Assembly (NCBI RefSeq): GCF_003966155.1
Contig: NZ_RXNS01000023.1
Location: forward strand, 1 to 54,919
From: Halomonas nitroreducens
GTDB lineage: Bacteria; Pseudomonadota; Gammaproteobacteria; Pseudomonadales; Halomonadaceae
Reading direction: 5' to 3'
DNA: 54,919 nt
Of this stretch, positions 1 to 6,912 are shown piece by piece (the first letter of the stretch is position 1; every line of letters starts with the position of its first letter). Made by a program: the position numbers and the translations under genes. The notes under the pieces are model-generated. The model was not told the DNA's origin. It was given only the letters and a program-made list of their open reading frames with translations, and did no database searches.

Positions 1-118
1 CGAAACCTCAGCTTGCCAGAAATCGTGCACCTGAATCCCGAGCGGGTCCCGATGTCACAGGCATCAGGATTTTAAAGAGCCGAAGTCATTTCATGTGCCA
101 ACTATGTTGACAGGCTCC

Positions 119-174
119 GACCCTCGACCCTCGACCCTCGACCCTCGACCCTCACCCCTCGACCCTTACCCTTC
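119..174. repeat. Heptad array 1 (GACCCTC x5 plus 3 variants)
   Basis: Five perfect tandem copies of GACCCTC (119-153) are followed by three drifted units in the same phase: ACCCCTC, GACCCTT and ACCCTTC. On the minus strand the unit reads GAGGGTC. The array lies 17 bases beyond the stop codon of the minus-strand kinase gene, so in the sense of that gene it reads GAGG. It belongs to a family of 7-bp arrays also present near 3.2, 3.7, 15.2, 15.3, 17.9, 18.9 and 28.3 kb. Positions 1-118 to its left show no gene I can support. Confidence 0.95.
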
Positions 175-191
175 ACCCCACCTCTGGCCCG

Positions 192-893
192 CTAATGCAA
201 CAACGCCTGCAGGCGCGAGGCTGCCTGTGCGCGATAGCGCTCGCCCCGCAGCTTGTTGACGGTCAAGGACCGTTCGAGAGCCGGCCATTGGTCGGCTCTT
301 TTCGTTGGCAGGCGGCGCACATGGGCGTCGATCCATACGAGCCGGCCATCGGCCTTCACCAACAGGTTGTTGTAGTGCAGGTCGCGATGGGCGTAGCCGG
401 CCCTTGCCAGCAGGGCCACCTCGTTGCAAAGGCGCTCGAGGAAGCGGCCTCGCTCGGCCTCGCCGAGGGCATCGAACACCTCGCCACCCATGCGGGCATC
501 CGCCACGTGCTCGAGCAGCAGCAGCGAGGCATTGCGGTTGCAGGGATTCAGTGAGACGCCCCAGCCATGGCAGTGGGGCGTGGCCAGGCCGGCGTCTTGC
601 AGGATGCGCAGGCTGAGGTATTCCTTGCGGGCATCCGATTGCAGCAGGCAGCGCTTCTCGAGGTAGTCCCGCCACACCCAGCCCAGGGGGCGATGGCGCT
701 TGTGGAACTTGTCGGGCACCACCTTGGCGAGGAGGCGGCCGTCCTCGCTCAGGTAGAAGCGACTGCTGGCCACCGCCTCGAAGGCCGCGGTGGTCTTCGT
801 ACTGGCCAGGCGCAGCTCGCCCGGCAGAGCACTCGGGTGAAACACCAGATAGCGGCGACGGCGATCGTCGAAGGGGATGTCCAGCAGCTTCAT
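192..893 (-). CDS. Lipopolysaccharide core kinase, WaaP/Kdo-kinase family
   Basis: A 233-residue protein-kinase-like fold that probably phosphorylates a sugar of the LPS core or another surface glycan on the cytoplasmic side. The catalytic loop is visible as YAHRDLHYNNLLV near residues 166-178 (HRD-type, with Asn for metal binding), followed by the metal-binding Asp in VWIDAHVRR (about 185-193). An N-terminal KVVPDKFHKR stretch fits the ATP-lysine region of Kdo/heptose kinases. Length suits the WaaP/Kdo kinase family. It starts 14 bases after the stop of the upstream GT4 glycosyltransferase gene on the same strand, so the two probably form an operon for LPS or glycan assembly. The exact acceptor sugar cannot be told from sequence. 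Confidence 0.85.
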   Translation of the reverse strand: MKLLDIPFDDRRRRYLVFHPSALPGELRLASTKTTAAFEAVASSRFYLSEDGRLLAKVVPDKFHKRHRPLGWVWRDYLEKRCLLQSDARKEYLSLRILQDAGLATPHCHGWGVSLNPCNRNASLLLLEHVADARMGGEVFDALGEAERGRFLERLCNEVALLARAGYAHRDLHYNNLLVKADGRLVWIDAHVRRLPTKRADQWPALERSLTVNKLRGERYRAQAASRLQALLH

Positions 894-907
894 GGTTATG
901 GCGAGTC

Positions 908-2029
908 CTAGAGCGCCTCGAACTGCGGCAGCACGGTCTCCTTGAGGAACTGCCGGTAGTGGCGCGGCTCGATGGTCACCGGGGCCTGGTCCATGCGTGC
1001 GATCGCATCGGCCAGGCCCTTTTCGTTATCGGGGGCCACCAGGAAGTCCGCGAGCTCCTGGGTCAGGATTTCCTTCGGCCCGCTGGGGCAGTCCACGCTG
1101 ATTACCGGGGTGTGCAGCAGCAGCGCCTCGATCAGCACACGCGGCAGTCCCTCGGCATCCGAGGTCAGCACCATGGCCTTGGCATGGCGAATGAAGGGGT
1201 AGGGGTTATGGTAGTAGCCGAGCAGCTTGACGCGCTCGCTCAAGCCAAGCTCCTCGACCAGGCGCTCGAGCTCCGCCTCATGCTCCGGCTTGCCCTTGCC
1301 CATGATGGCAAGCGGCGTTTCGATCCCGCTTTCGGCATAGGCCCGCAGCAGCCGGTCGTGGCGCTTGCGGGGCTCGAGGGCGGCCACGCAGAGGAAGTAC
1401 TCGCCCTCGGGCAGCGACACCGGCTCGTCGGCCATGGCAACGAAGGGCTCGCGCTCGTAGGGGTTGTAGATGGGCACGATGCGCTCGGCCTCGAGCCCCA
1501 CCACCTGTTCCAGGTTGGCCTTCACCCCCTGGGAGACGGCGATGACCTGGCGGCCACGGTAGAAGTGTCGCACCTTGTCGAAGGCCCGGCGACGCTGCTT
1601 CGGGTCATTGAATTTGGCCGAGACGTCCGATTTCACCCAGAAATAGAGGTTCGGCAGGTCCAGGTGGCGGGTGATCTTGTCGCAGGAGCAGGAGATCACC
1701 ACATCCGGCCGCCAGGCCTCGAGGGCCTTGGCGATCCGCGAGGCCTGCCACTTCTCGGTCAACACCGTGCTGGTCGCCTTGGTGAACCAGGTGACCACGC
1801 CGAGATTCTCGATGTCCAGGCCCTCGGGCAAGCGATGTTCGATCCGCTCACGCAGGGTGAAGACCTTCACCGCGTGGCCGCGCTGACGCAGTTGGTCGGC
1901 GGTATAGAGCAGCGATTTCTGGGCGCCGCCGCCGTAGAGATCCTCGATCACGAAGGCGAAGCGCTTGGCGGGCGCGGCATCGGCCTGGGCGGAGACGTCG
2001 GGCGTCGAGGCGGAAGAGGGCATGGGCAT
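908..2029 (-). CDS. GT4-family glycosyltransferase
   Basis: A 373-residue GT-B fold glycosyltransferase. The N-terminal half has the glycine-rich acceptor loop (DLYGGGAQKSL, about 30-40). The C-terminal half has the donor-binding features of family GT4: VAALEPRKRHDRLL, then a LLGYYHN loop, then the E-x7-E type motif EGLPRVLIEA near residue 295. The family transfers sugars from nucleotide donors to LPS or exopolysaccharide chains; the donor and acceptor here are unknown. The gene is followed by the LPS-kinase gene, supporting a role in core or O-chain assembly. Two ATGs lie close together at the start (2029 and 2023) with no clear ribosome site before either. It is divergent from the epimerase gene at 2202. 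Confidence 0.88.
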   Translation of the reverse strand: MPMPSSASTPDVSAQADAAPAKRFAFVIEDLYGGGAQKSLLYTADQLRQRGHAVKVFTLRERIEHRLPEGLDIENLGVVTWFTKATSTVLTEKWQASRIAKALEAWRPDVVISCSCDKITRHLDLPNLYFWVKSDVSAKFNDPKQRRRAFDKVRHFYRGRQVIAVSQGVKANLEQVVGLEAERIVPIYNPYEREPFVAMADEPVSLPEGEYFLCVAALEPRKRHDRLLRAYAESGIETPLAIMGKGKPEHEAELERLVEELGLSERVKLLGYYHNPYPFIRHAKAMVLTSDAEGLPRVLIEALLLHTPVISVDCPSGPKEILTQELADFLVAPDNEKGLADAIARMDQAPVTIEPRHYRQFLKETVLPQFEAL

Positions 2030-2201
2030 GGGGCGATGTTAATTCCCGGAGTATTTGAATGCGCCGATTCTATCATGTCCCCGCCGGTGCGGCTCTCGGG
2101 GCTTGGCGTTGTATGGCTCGGCCTGGCTGTCTCGCTGCGTTACAATTCGCCCAACGAGCCCGCTGTCAGGCGGGCGGGGGACTGCAGGAGACATCACCAC
2201 T

Positions 2202-3206
2202 ATGAAACTGCTGATCACGGGAATGGCGGGGTTCATTGGCCATGCCGTTGCCAAGCGCCTTTCCGGACAGGGTCACGAGATCGTCGGCATCGATAACCTC
2301 AACGCCTACTACGATGTATCTCTCAAGCAGGCCCGGCTGGACGATCTGGCGGGATGCCAGGATGTGCGCTTCCTCCGGCTCGACCTGGCCGACCGGGACG
2401 CGGTGGCCGAGCTCTTCGCCAAGGAGGGCTTCGACCGGGTGATCCATCTGGCGGCCCAGCCCGGGGTGCGCTATTCGCTGGAGAATCCCCATGCCTATGC
2501 GGATGCCAACCTGATCGGGCACCTCAACGTGCTGGAGGGCTGTCGCCATGGGCGGGTGGGCCACCTGGTCTATGCCTCGTCCAGCTCGGTGTATGGCGCC
2601 AACGACAAGGTACCCTTCGACACCTCGGACCACGTCGACCATCCCATCAGTCTCTATGCGGCGACCAAGAAGGCCAACGAGCTGATGGCGCACACCTACT
2701 CGCACCTCTATGAGCTGCCGACCACTGGGCTGCGCTTCTTCACGGTCTACGGGCCCTGGGGGCGCCCGGACATGGCCATGTTCAAGTTCACCCGGGCCAT
2801 CTTGGCCGGCGAGCCGATCCAGGTGTTCAACCACGGCGACATGTCGAGGGATTTCACCTACATCGACGATATCGTCGAGGGCATCGTGCGGATCCTGGAT
2901 GTGGTACCCGAGCGGCGGGTCGTCTCGTCAGTGGATGACCAGCCCGACACCAGCCGTGCGCCCTATGCGCTCTATAACATTGGCCATGGCAGCCCGGTGG
3001 CGCTGATGGAGTTCGTGCGGGCGGTGGAGCAGGCCACTGGGCGGGAAGCCGTCTGTGACTTCCAGCCCATGCAGCCCGGCGACGTGCCGCGCACCTGGGC
3101 GGATACCGAGGCGCTCTTCGAGGCCACCGGCTACCGGCCCAAGGTGGGCGTGCAGGAGGGCGTGCGGCGCTTCGTGGAATGGTATCGGGGGTATTACGGG
3201 GACTGA
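2202..3206 (+). CDS. UDP-glucuronate 4-epimerase-type NAD-dependent epimerase
   Basis: A 334-residue extended short-chain dehydrogenase. It should interconvert UDP-glucuronate and UDP-galacturonate in the cytoplasm, supplying uronic acid for surface glycans. The NAD-binding motif TGMAGFIG is at residues 6-13, the active-site Ser region ASSSSVYG near 125-132 and the catalytic YAATKKAN near 150-157. DNLNAYYDVSLK is typical of the GlcA epimerase group. The start ATG at 2202 has the ribosome site GCAGGAG 11 bases before it; upstream in-frame starts lack one. ugd, which makes the UDP-glucuronate substrate, lies about 525 bp downstream. A heptad array begins in the stop codon (TGA followed by GGGGC). 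Substrate assignment is by family resemblance. Confidence 0.85.
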   Translation: MKLLITGMAGFIGHAVAKRLSGQGHEIVGIDNLNAYYDVSLKQARLDDLAGCQDVRFLRLDLADRDAVAELFAKEGFDRVIHLAAQPGVRYSLENPHAYADANLIGHLNVLEGCRHGRVGHLVYASSSSVYGANDKVPFDTSDHVDHPISLYAATKKANELMAHTYSHLYELPTTGLRFFTVYGPWGRPDMAMFKFTRAILAGEPIQVFNHGDMSRDFTYIDDIVEGIVRILDVVPERRVVSSVDDQPDTSRAPYALYNIGHGSPVALMEFVRAVEQATGREAVCDFQPMQPGDVPRTWADTEALFEATGYRPKVGVQEGVRRFVEWYRGYYGD

Positions 3207-3302
3207 GGGGCGAGGGACGAGGTGCGAGGGGCAAGGTATGAGAGTGGAGGTACGCGTGGGGAAGTAGGAGGTCTAAGCTGTAAGAGCGAAGGGCCAGGGA
3301 GT
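3205..3302 (+). repeat. Heptad array 2a (degenerate GAGG units)
   Basis: Fourteen consecutive 7-base steps can be read from 3205: GAGGGGC, GAGGGAC, GAGGTGC, GAGGGGC, AAGGTAT, GAGAGTG, GAGGTAC and then increasingly drifted units. The first unit overlaps the TGA stop of the epimerase. In the sense of that gene the array reads GAGG. It ends just before the four-helix-bundle gene at 3308 and faces the oppositely oriented array at 3662-3717 on the far side of that gene. Confidence 0.75.
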
Positions 3303-3307
3303 GCGCC

Positions 3308-3655
3308 ATGCGATTCGAGGAGTTAGAGGTGTGGAAGCGCGCCGCGCGCTTGTCCGTGTGCATCTACCAGACTTTCCGGGAGTCCCGGGACTTCGGCTTC
3401 AGGGATCAGATCACTCGGTCATCGCTTTCCATCGCCAGCAATATCGCCGAGGGGGACGAAGGAGTGGGCGAGAAGGACCGTATCCGTTTTCTGAACTATG
3501 CCAAGGGCTCTTGTGGTGAACTGCGCACCCAGATTTACATCGGCATGCAGATCGGTTACATAGAGCGCCACACCGGGAGCCAGTGGGTGGAAGAAGCCCA
3601 CGAACTTTCCCGCATGCTGTACGGCTTGATGAAACACTTTCGCGGGCGCCAATAA
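3308..3655 (+). CDS. Four-helix-bundle protein, S23 / 23S rRNA-IVP / Avd-like family
   Basis: A 115-residue all-alpha protein with the family hallmarks: FEELEVWKRA at residues 3-12, RSSLSIASNIAEG near 37-49, and a later RFLNYAKGSCGEL (about 58-70). This family includes proteins encoded in 23S rRNA intervening sequences and the accessory Avd proteins of diversity-generating retroelements. Avd forms a basic pentameric barrel that binds RNA; the role of stand-alone members is unknown. No reverse transcriptase or rRNA gene lies nearby. The ATG has AGGGAG 8 bases upstream. The gene sits between two inverted heptad arrays (3205-3302 and 3662-3717), and its opening codons contain GAGGAGT (3317-3323) and GAGGTGT (3326-3332), identical to units of other arrays in this window. 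It interrupts an otherwise sugar-nucleotide gene string. Confidence 0.9.
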   Translation: MRFEELEVWKRAARLSVCIYQTFRESRDFGFRDQITRSSLSIASNIAEGDEGVGEKDRIRFLNYAKGSCGELRTQIYIGMQIGYIERHTGSQWVEEAHELSRMLYGLMKHFRGRQ

Positions 3656-3661
3656 TTTCTC

Positions 3662-3717
3662 GAACCTCGAACCTCGAACCTCGAACCTCGAACCTCGAAC
3701 CTCGAACCTCGAACCTC
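3662..3717. repeat. Heptad array 2b (GAACCTC x8)
   Basis: Eight perfect tandem copies of GAACCTC (GAGGTTC on the minus strand). The array ends 13 bases before the ugd start codon and so almost certainly lies in the ugd leader. In the ugd sense it reads CCTC. Together with array 2a it brackets the four-helix-bundle gene as inverted arms. Confidence 0.98.
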
Positions 3718-3730
3718 ACAGGGAGCATCA

Positions 3731-5065
3731 ATGAAGATCACGATATTCGGCACCGGCTACGTGGGACTGGTCACCGGGACCTGCCTGGCCGATGTGGGGC
3801 ATGAGGTGCTCTGCATGGACGTGGATGCGGAGAAGATCGCCCGGCTCGAGGCCGGTGAGATTCCTATCTACGAGCCGGGCCTCGAGGACATGGTGAAGGC
3901 CAATGTCGGCGAGGGACGGCTGCGCTTCACCACCGACCCGGCCACCGCGGTGGCTTTCGGGACCCTGCAGTTCATTGCCGTCGGCACGCCGCCGGACGAG
4001 GACGGCAGTGCCGATCTGCAGTACGTGTTGGCGGTGGCCGAGACCATCGGCCGGCACATGACCGACGAGAAGGTGGTGGTCGACAAGTCGACGGTGCCGG
4101 TGGGTACCGCCGACCGGGTCCGCGAGACCATCACCGGGGTGCTGGCGGAGCGGGGCCAGAACCTCGACTTCGAGGTGTGCTCCAACCCGGAGTTCCTCAA
4201 GGAAGGCGCGGCCATCGAGGATTTCACCCATGGCGCGCGGATCATCGTGGGGACCGACTCGGAGCGCGTGAAGGCGCTGATGCGCGAGTGCTATGCGCCC
4301 TATATTCGCCTCCAGGAAAAGCTGATGTTCATGGACGTGCGGGCGGCGGAGCTGACCAAGTACGCCGCCAACGCCATGCTGGCCACCAAGATCAGCTTCA
4401 TGAACGAGATCGCCAACCTGGCCGAGCGGCTGGGCGCCGATATCGAGCAGGTGCGCCGGGGGATCGGCTCCGACCCGCGCATCGGCTACCAGTTCATCTA
4501 TCCCGGCTGCGGCTATGGGGGCTCCTGCTTTCCGAAGGACGTCCAGGCCCTGGCGCGCACCGCCGGCGACGTGGGCTACCAGGCCGAGCTGCTGGGGGCG
4601 GTGGAAGCCGTGAACCAGCGCCAGAAGGGCACGCTGTTCAGCAAGCTGGTGCGGGCCTTCGATGGCGATCTCGAGGGGCGCACCATCGGCCTCTGGGGCC
4701 TGGCCTTCAAGCCCAATACCGATGACATGCGCGATGCGCCCAGTCGCACCCTGATGGAGGCGCTATGGGCCGCCGGGGCCCGGGTGAAGGCCTACGACCC
4801 CGAGGCCATGGGCGAGTGCCGGCGCCTGTATGGCGACCACAAGGAGCTCGAGCTGGTCGAGGACCGTGCCGAGGCAGTGCAGGGCGCTGATGCCCTGGTG
4901 ATCTGCACCGAGTGGAAGGCCTTCCGCTCGGTGGACTTCGCCTGGCTGAAGGCCCAGCTGGCCATGCCGGTGATCGTCGACGGCCGCAACCTGTTCGAGC
5001 CCGAGGCGGTCAAGGCGCACGGCCTGATGTATTACGCCGTGGGGCGGGGCGACTCGCTGCGCTGA
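3731..5065 (+). CDS. ugd: UDP-glucose 6-dehydrogenase
   Basis: A 444-residue cytoplasmic enzyme that oxidises UDP-glucose twice, with NAD+, to UDP-glucuronate for capsule or exopolysaccharide. The N-terminal Rossmann motif is [10 protein letters not shown] (residues 6-15). The catalytic Cys lies in [12 protein letters not shown] near residues 259-270, and [11 protein letters not shown] (about 148-158) and the central KYAANAMLA helix are as expected. The C-terminal UDP-binding domain has [16 protein letters not shown]. Length is normal. A ribosome site (AGGGAG) lies directly between heptad array 2b and the ATG, so repeat number could affect leader folding and translation. It supplies substrate for the epimerase at 2202. 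A stem-loop follows at 5076-5108. Confidence 0.96.
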   Translation: MKITIFGTGYVGLVTGTCLADVGHEVLCMDVDAEKIARLEAGEIPIYEPGLEDMVKANVGEGRLRFTTDPATAVAFGTLQFIAVGTPPDEDGSADLQYVLAVAETIGRHMTDEKVVVDKSTVPVGTADRVRETITGVLAERGQNLDFEVCSNPEFLKEGAAIEDFTHGARIIVGTDSERVKALMRECYAPYIRLQEKLMFMDVRAAELTKYAANAMLATKISFMNEIANLAERLGADIEQVRRGIGSDPRIGYQFIYPGCGYGGSCFPKDVQALARTAGDVGYQAELLGAVEAVNQRQKGTLFSKLVRAFDGDLEGRTIGLWGLAFKPNTDDMRDAPSRTLMEALWAAGARVKAYDPEAMGECRRLYGDHKELELVEDRAEAVQGADALVICTEWKAFRSVDFAWLKAQLAMPVIVDGRNLFEPEAVKAHGLMYYAVGRGDSLR

Positions 5066-5075
5066 GTCAGGTCGC

Positions 5076-5108
5076 ACCTCCGGGAGTGCCCACCGCGCTC
5101 CCGGAGGT
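5076..5108 (+). terminator. Stem-loop after ugd
   Basis: A perfect 11-bp stem (ACCTCCGGGAG pairing with CTCCCGGAGGT) with an 11-base loop, starting 10 bases past the ugd stop. No U-run follows, so it is either a Rho-linked or mRNA-stabilising structure rather than a classical intrinsic terminator. Confidence 0.55.
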
Positions 5109-5445
5109 CCCCCGCGCTGGACAGGGCCTGCCGCGGCCCCCGCGTCACTCTGTCTCTCTGTGCCCCTCTTCCCGGCGGAGAAAGGTCTCCTGCCTGACTT
5201 CATTCGTGAGTATCCCCCTTCCTCTAAGCTGAGTCTTATCCGGTTTCCTACTCCTCGCGCTTGCCAGACTGATCTCGCTGTCATTAGCCGATATCCCTTG
5301 TTTGCTGTCACCGCCACGAGATGTCAGGTGTTGTTGGCGCGCCTGTCGTTGGGTTTATCCCATCCCGCTCGACTCAGCATATTCCTTCTGTGAACGTACT
5401 GTAACTTCGTAAGCTGATGTTAACCGTCCCGTGACGCTCTGTGAC

Positions 5446-5459
5446 CGAAGGTACCTTCG
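5446..5459. promoter_or_regulatory. Perfect 14-bp palindrome upstream of the wza-like gene
   Basis: CGAAGGTACCTTCG is a perfect palindrome about 110 bases before the start of the export lipoprotein gene. It could be a regulator site or a short hairpin. I cannot name a binding protein. Confidence 0.35.
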
Positions 5460-5568
5460 TGGCGCGGAGAGCGCGGGGCGGTACCACCGGGCTTTGCCAG
5501 GGTAGCTGCCTGACGACACATCATTCCGTTGCGGCAGCGGTGCAGGAATCAACCAGAGGCGCGTGGAT

Positions 5569-6732
5569 ATGGTGGCGCACACTGAAGTTCGCAGAAGCAG
5601 AAGACAGTCTCATCCACGACTTGGGCTCCTGGCGCTGGTTCCCCTTATCCTGTCGATGCTGGTGATTTCGGGTTGCGCCATTGCGCCGGGGGGGCATCTC
5701 GAACCCGACGAGGCGGGCAAGGACCTGGATGAGAGGGTCGTAGTGCGTCCGATAACGCCATCACTCGTCAGGTCGATGTCCGATGAGCTGCAGCAGGTCA
5801 TGATGGCGAGAGCCACGCCGCCTGACTTGAGTGCAGCGGTGGAAGGCTATGAATATCGGATCGGCCCTGGTGATGTGCTCAGCATCATCGTCTACGACCA
5901 CCCTGAGCTGACCATACCCGCGGGGGCCGAGCGTACCCCGGAAGATACCGGCAACCGTGTACGGCCCGATGGCACCATGTTCTATCCCTATGTGGGACGA
6001 CTGCAGGTGGCGGGCAAGACCCTCGAAGAAGTGCGCCGATTGCTGACAAGCCGGCTGTCCAGCGTACTCACGGACCCCCAGGTTGAGGTTGGCGTCGCGG
6101 CTTTCCGCTCCCAGAAGGTCTATGTGAGCGGGGCGGTGCAGGCTCCCGGAATGGTCCCCATCGATATCGAGCCCTTGACCATACTGGACGCCATCAGCGA
6201 GGTGGGAGGCGCGCTGCCCAATGCCGATTGGCACAATGTGCTGCTCACGCGCCAGGGCCGTGAAGAACGCCTCTCCCTGTTCAACCTGTTGCGGGGAGGG
6301 GACCTTACGCAGAATCGGTTGCTGAGGGACGGTGACATCCTGCATATCCCGACCTCCGAGAACCAGAATGTGGTGGTGTTGGGGCAGGTGCTGAGACCCG
6401 GCGCCATTGCCTTGGGCAACGAGCGTATCACTTTGACCGACGCCCTGGCGCGTGCAGGAGGGGTCAACGAGCGGCTCGCCGAGCCGTCCGGCATCTTCGT
6501 CGTGCGTGGTGAACCCGCCGAGAGTGAAACCCTGGCCACCGTGTATCAACTCGATATCAGTGATGCCACCCGACTGATGCTGGGAACCCGCTTTCCACTC
6601 CAGCCTCAGGATGTCGTCTATGTAACCTCGGCGCCGGTAGCGCGCTGGAACAACGTGATCTCTCTGCTGTTGCCTTCAATCACCTTGCCGGGGGACGTCG
6701 CGACTTCGGTTGACGATATCGGAGAGCTATAG
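5569..6732 (+). CDS. Wza-like polysaccharide export outer-membrane lipoprotein
   Basis: A 387-residue secreted lipoprotein. A basic N-terminus (RRSRRQSHPR) and hydrophobic segment end in the lipobox VISGC near residue 35, so the mature protein starts at Cys. Next come a polysaccharide-export (Poly_export) domain with YRIGPGDVLSIIVYDHPEL (about 98-116) and SLBB beta-grasp repeats (KVYVSGAVQAPGMVPI and VVVLGQVLRPGAIAL). Proteins of this family form the outer-membrane channel for group 1 capsule or exopolysaccharide. The ATG at 5569 is preferred over GTG at 5563 because the AGAGG site is 9 bases upstream of it. No Wzc-type tyrosine kinase, Wzx flippase or Wzy polymerase is visible nearby, so the locus is partial or split. 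Confidence 0.88.
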   Translation: MVAHTEVRRSRRQSHPRLGLLALVPLILSMLVISGCAIAPGGHLEPDEAGKDLDERVVVRPITPSLVRSMSDELQQVMMARATPPDLSAAVEGYEYRIGPGDVLSIIVYDHPELTIPAGAERTPEDTGNRVRPDGTMFYPYVGRLQVAGKTLEEVRRLLTSRLSSVLTDPQVEVGVAAFRSQKVYVSGAVQAPGMVPIDIEPLTILDAISEVGGALPNADWHNVLLTRQGREERLSLFNLLRGGDLTQNRLLRDGDILHIPTSENQNVVVLGQVLRPGAIALGNERITLTDALARAGGVNERLAEPSGIFVVRGEPAESETLATVYQLDISDATRLMLGTRFPLQPQDVVYVTSAPVARWNNVISLLLPSITLPGDVATSVDDIGEL

Positions 6733-6746
6733 CCCCTGAAGATCGA

Positions 6747-6778
6747 CCATCCCGTGGGCACCAGAGCCCGCGGGATGG
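6747..6778 (+). terminator. Strong stem-loop between export lipoprotein and dehydratase genes
   Basis: A 13-bp stem with one G-U pair (6747-6759 with 6766-6778) and a 6-base loop. No U-tract follows, so it may be a partial terminator or attenuator that lowers expression of the downstream gene, or a processing site. Confidence 0.5.
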
Positions 6779-6912
6779 CGATTGAATGCATGGCACCATG
6801 TCGCTCCTTATCACCGGTGGAACATCACCCGGTGAGCGTGGCGCCAGACCTGCTCCAGGTGGACAGGGCCCCAGTCACGAGATCGGCCTTGTCGTGATAC
6901 GGGAGATACTTA

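Larger units (their letters stand above)
5066..5568. other. Gene-free region before the export lipoprotein gene
   Basis: About 500 bases with no convincing coding sequence. It holds the post-ugd stem-loop (5076-5108) and a perfect 14-base palindrome (5446-5459), with a somewhat AT-richer stretch around 5200-5440. It probably contains the promoter and leader of the wza-like gene, but no convincing -35/-10 pair was picked out. Confidence 0.6.

Noticed and set aside
1..118. Possible 3' end of another gene at the left edge
   Set aside because: No open frame of useful length with recognisable residues runs off the left edge, and the sequence is too short to judge.
3317..3332. Heptad matches in the four-helix gene start as proof of common origin
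   Set aside because: The two matches also encode conserved Glu residues of the family (FEELEVW) and are 9, not 7, bases apart, so they could be coincidental. Reported as a hint within a finding, not as evidence of descent.
3308..3655. Diversity-generating retroelement or rRNA intervening sequence
   Set aside because: The protein family fits both, but there is no reverse transcriptase, no template/variable repeat pair and no 23S rRNA gene in the window.
5475..5510. JUMPstart/ops-like sequence (GGCGGTACC and GGTAGCTG) upstream of the export lipoprotein gene
   Set aside because: It matches only part of the ops consensus, which needs GGCGGTAG followed by further conserved bases, and the two parts are in the wrong order and spacing. 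Not strong enough to claim RfaH control.
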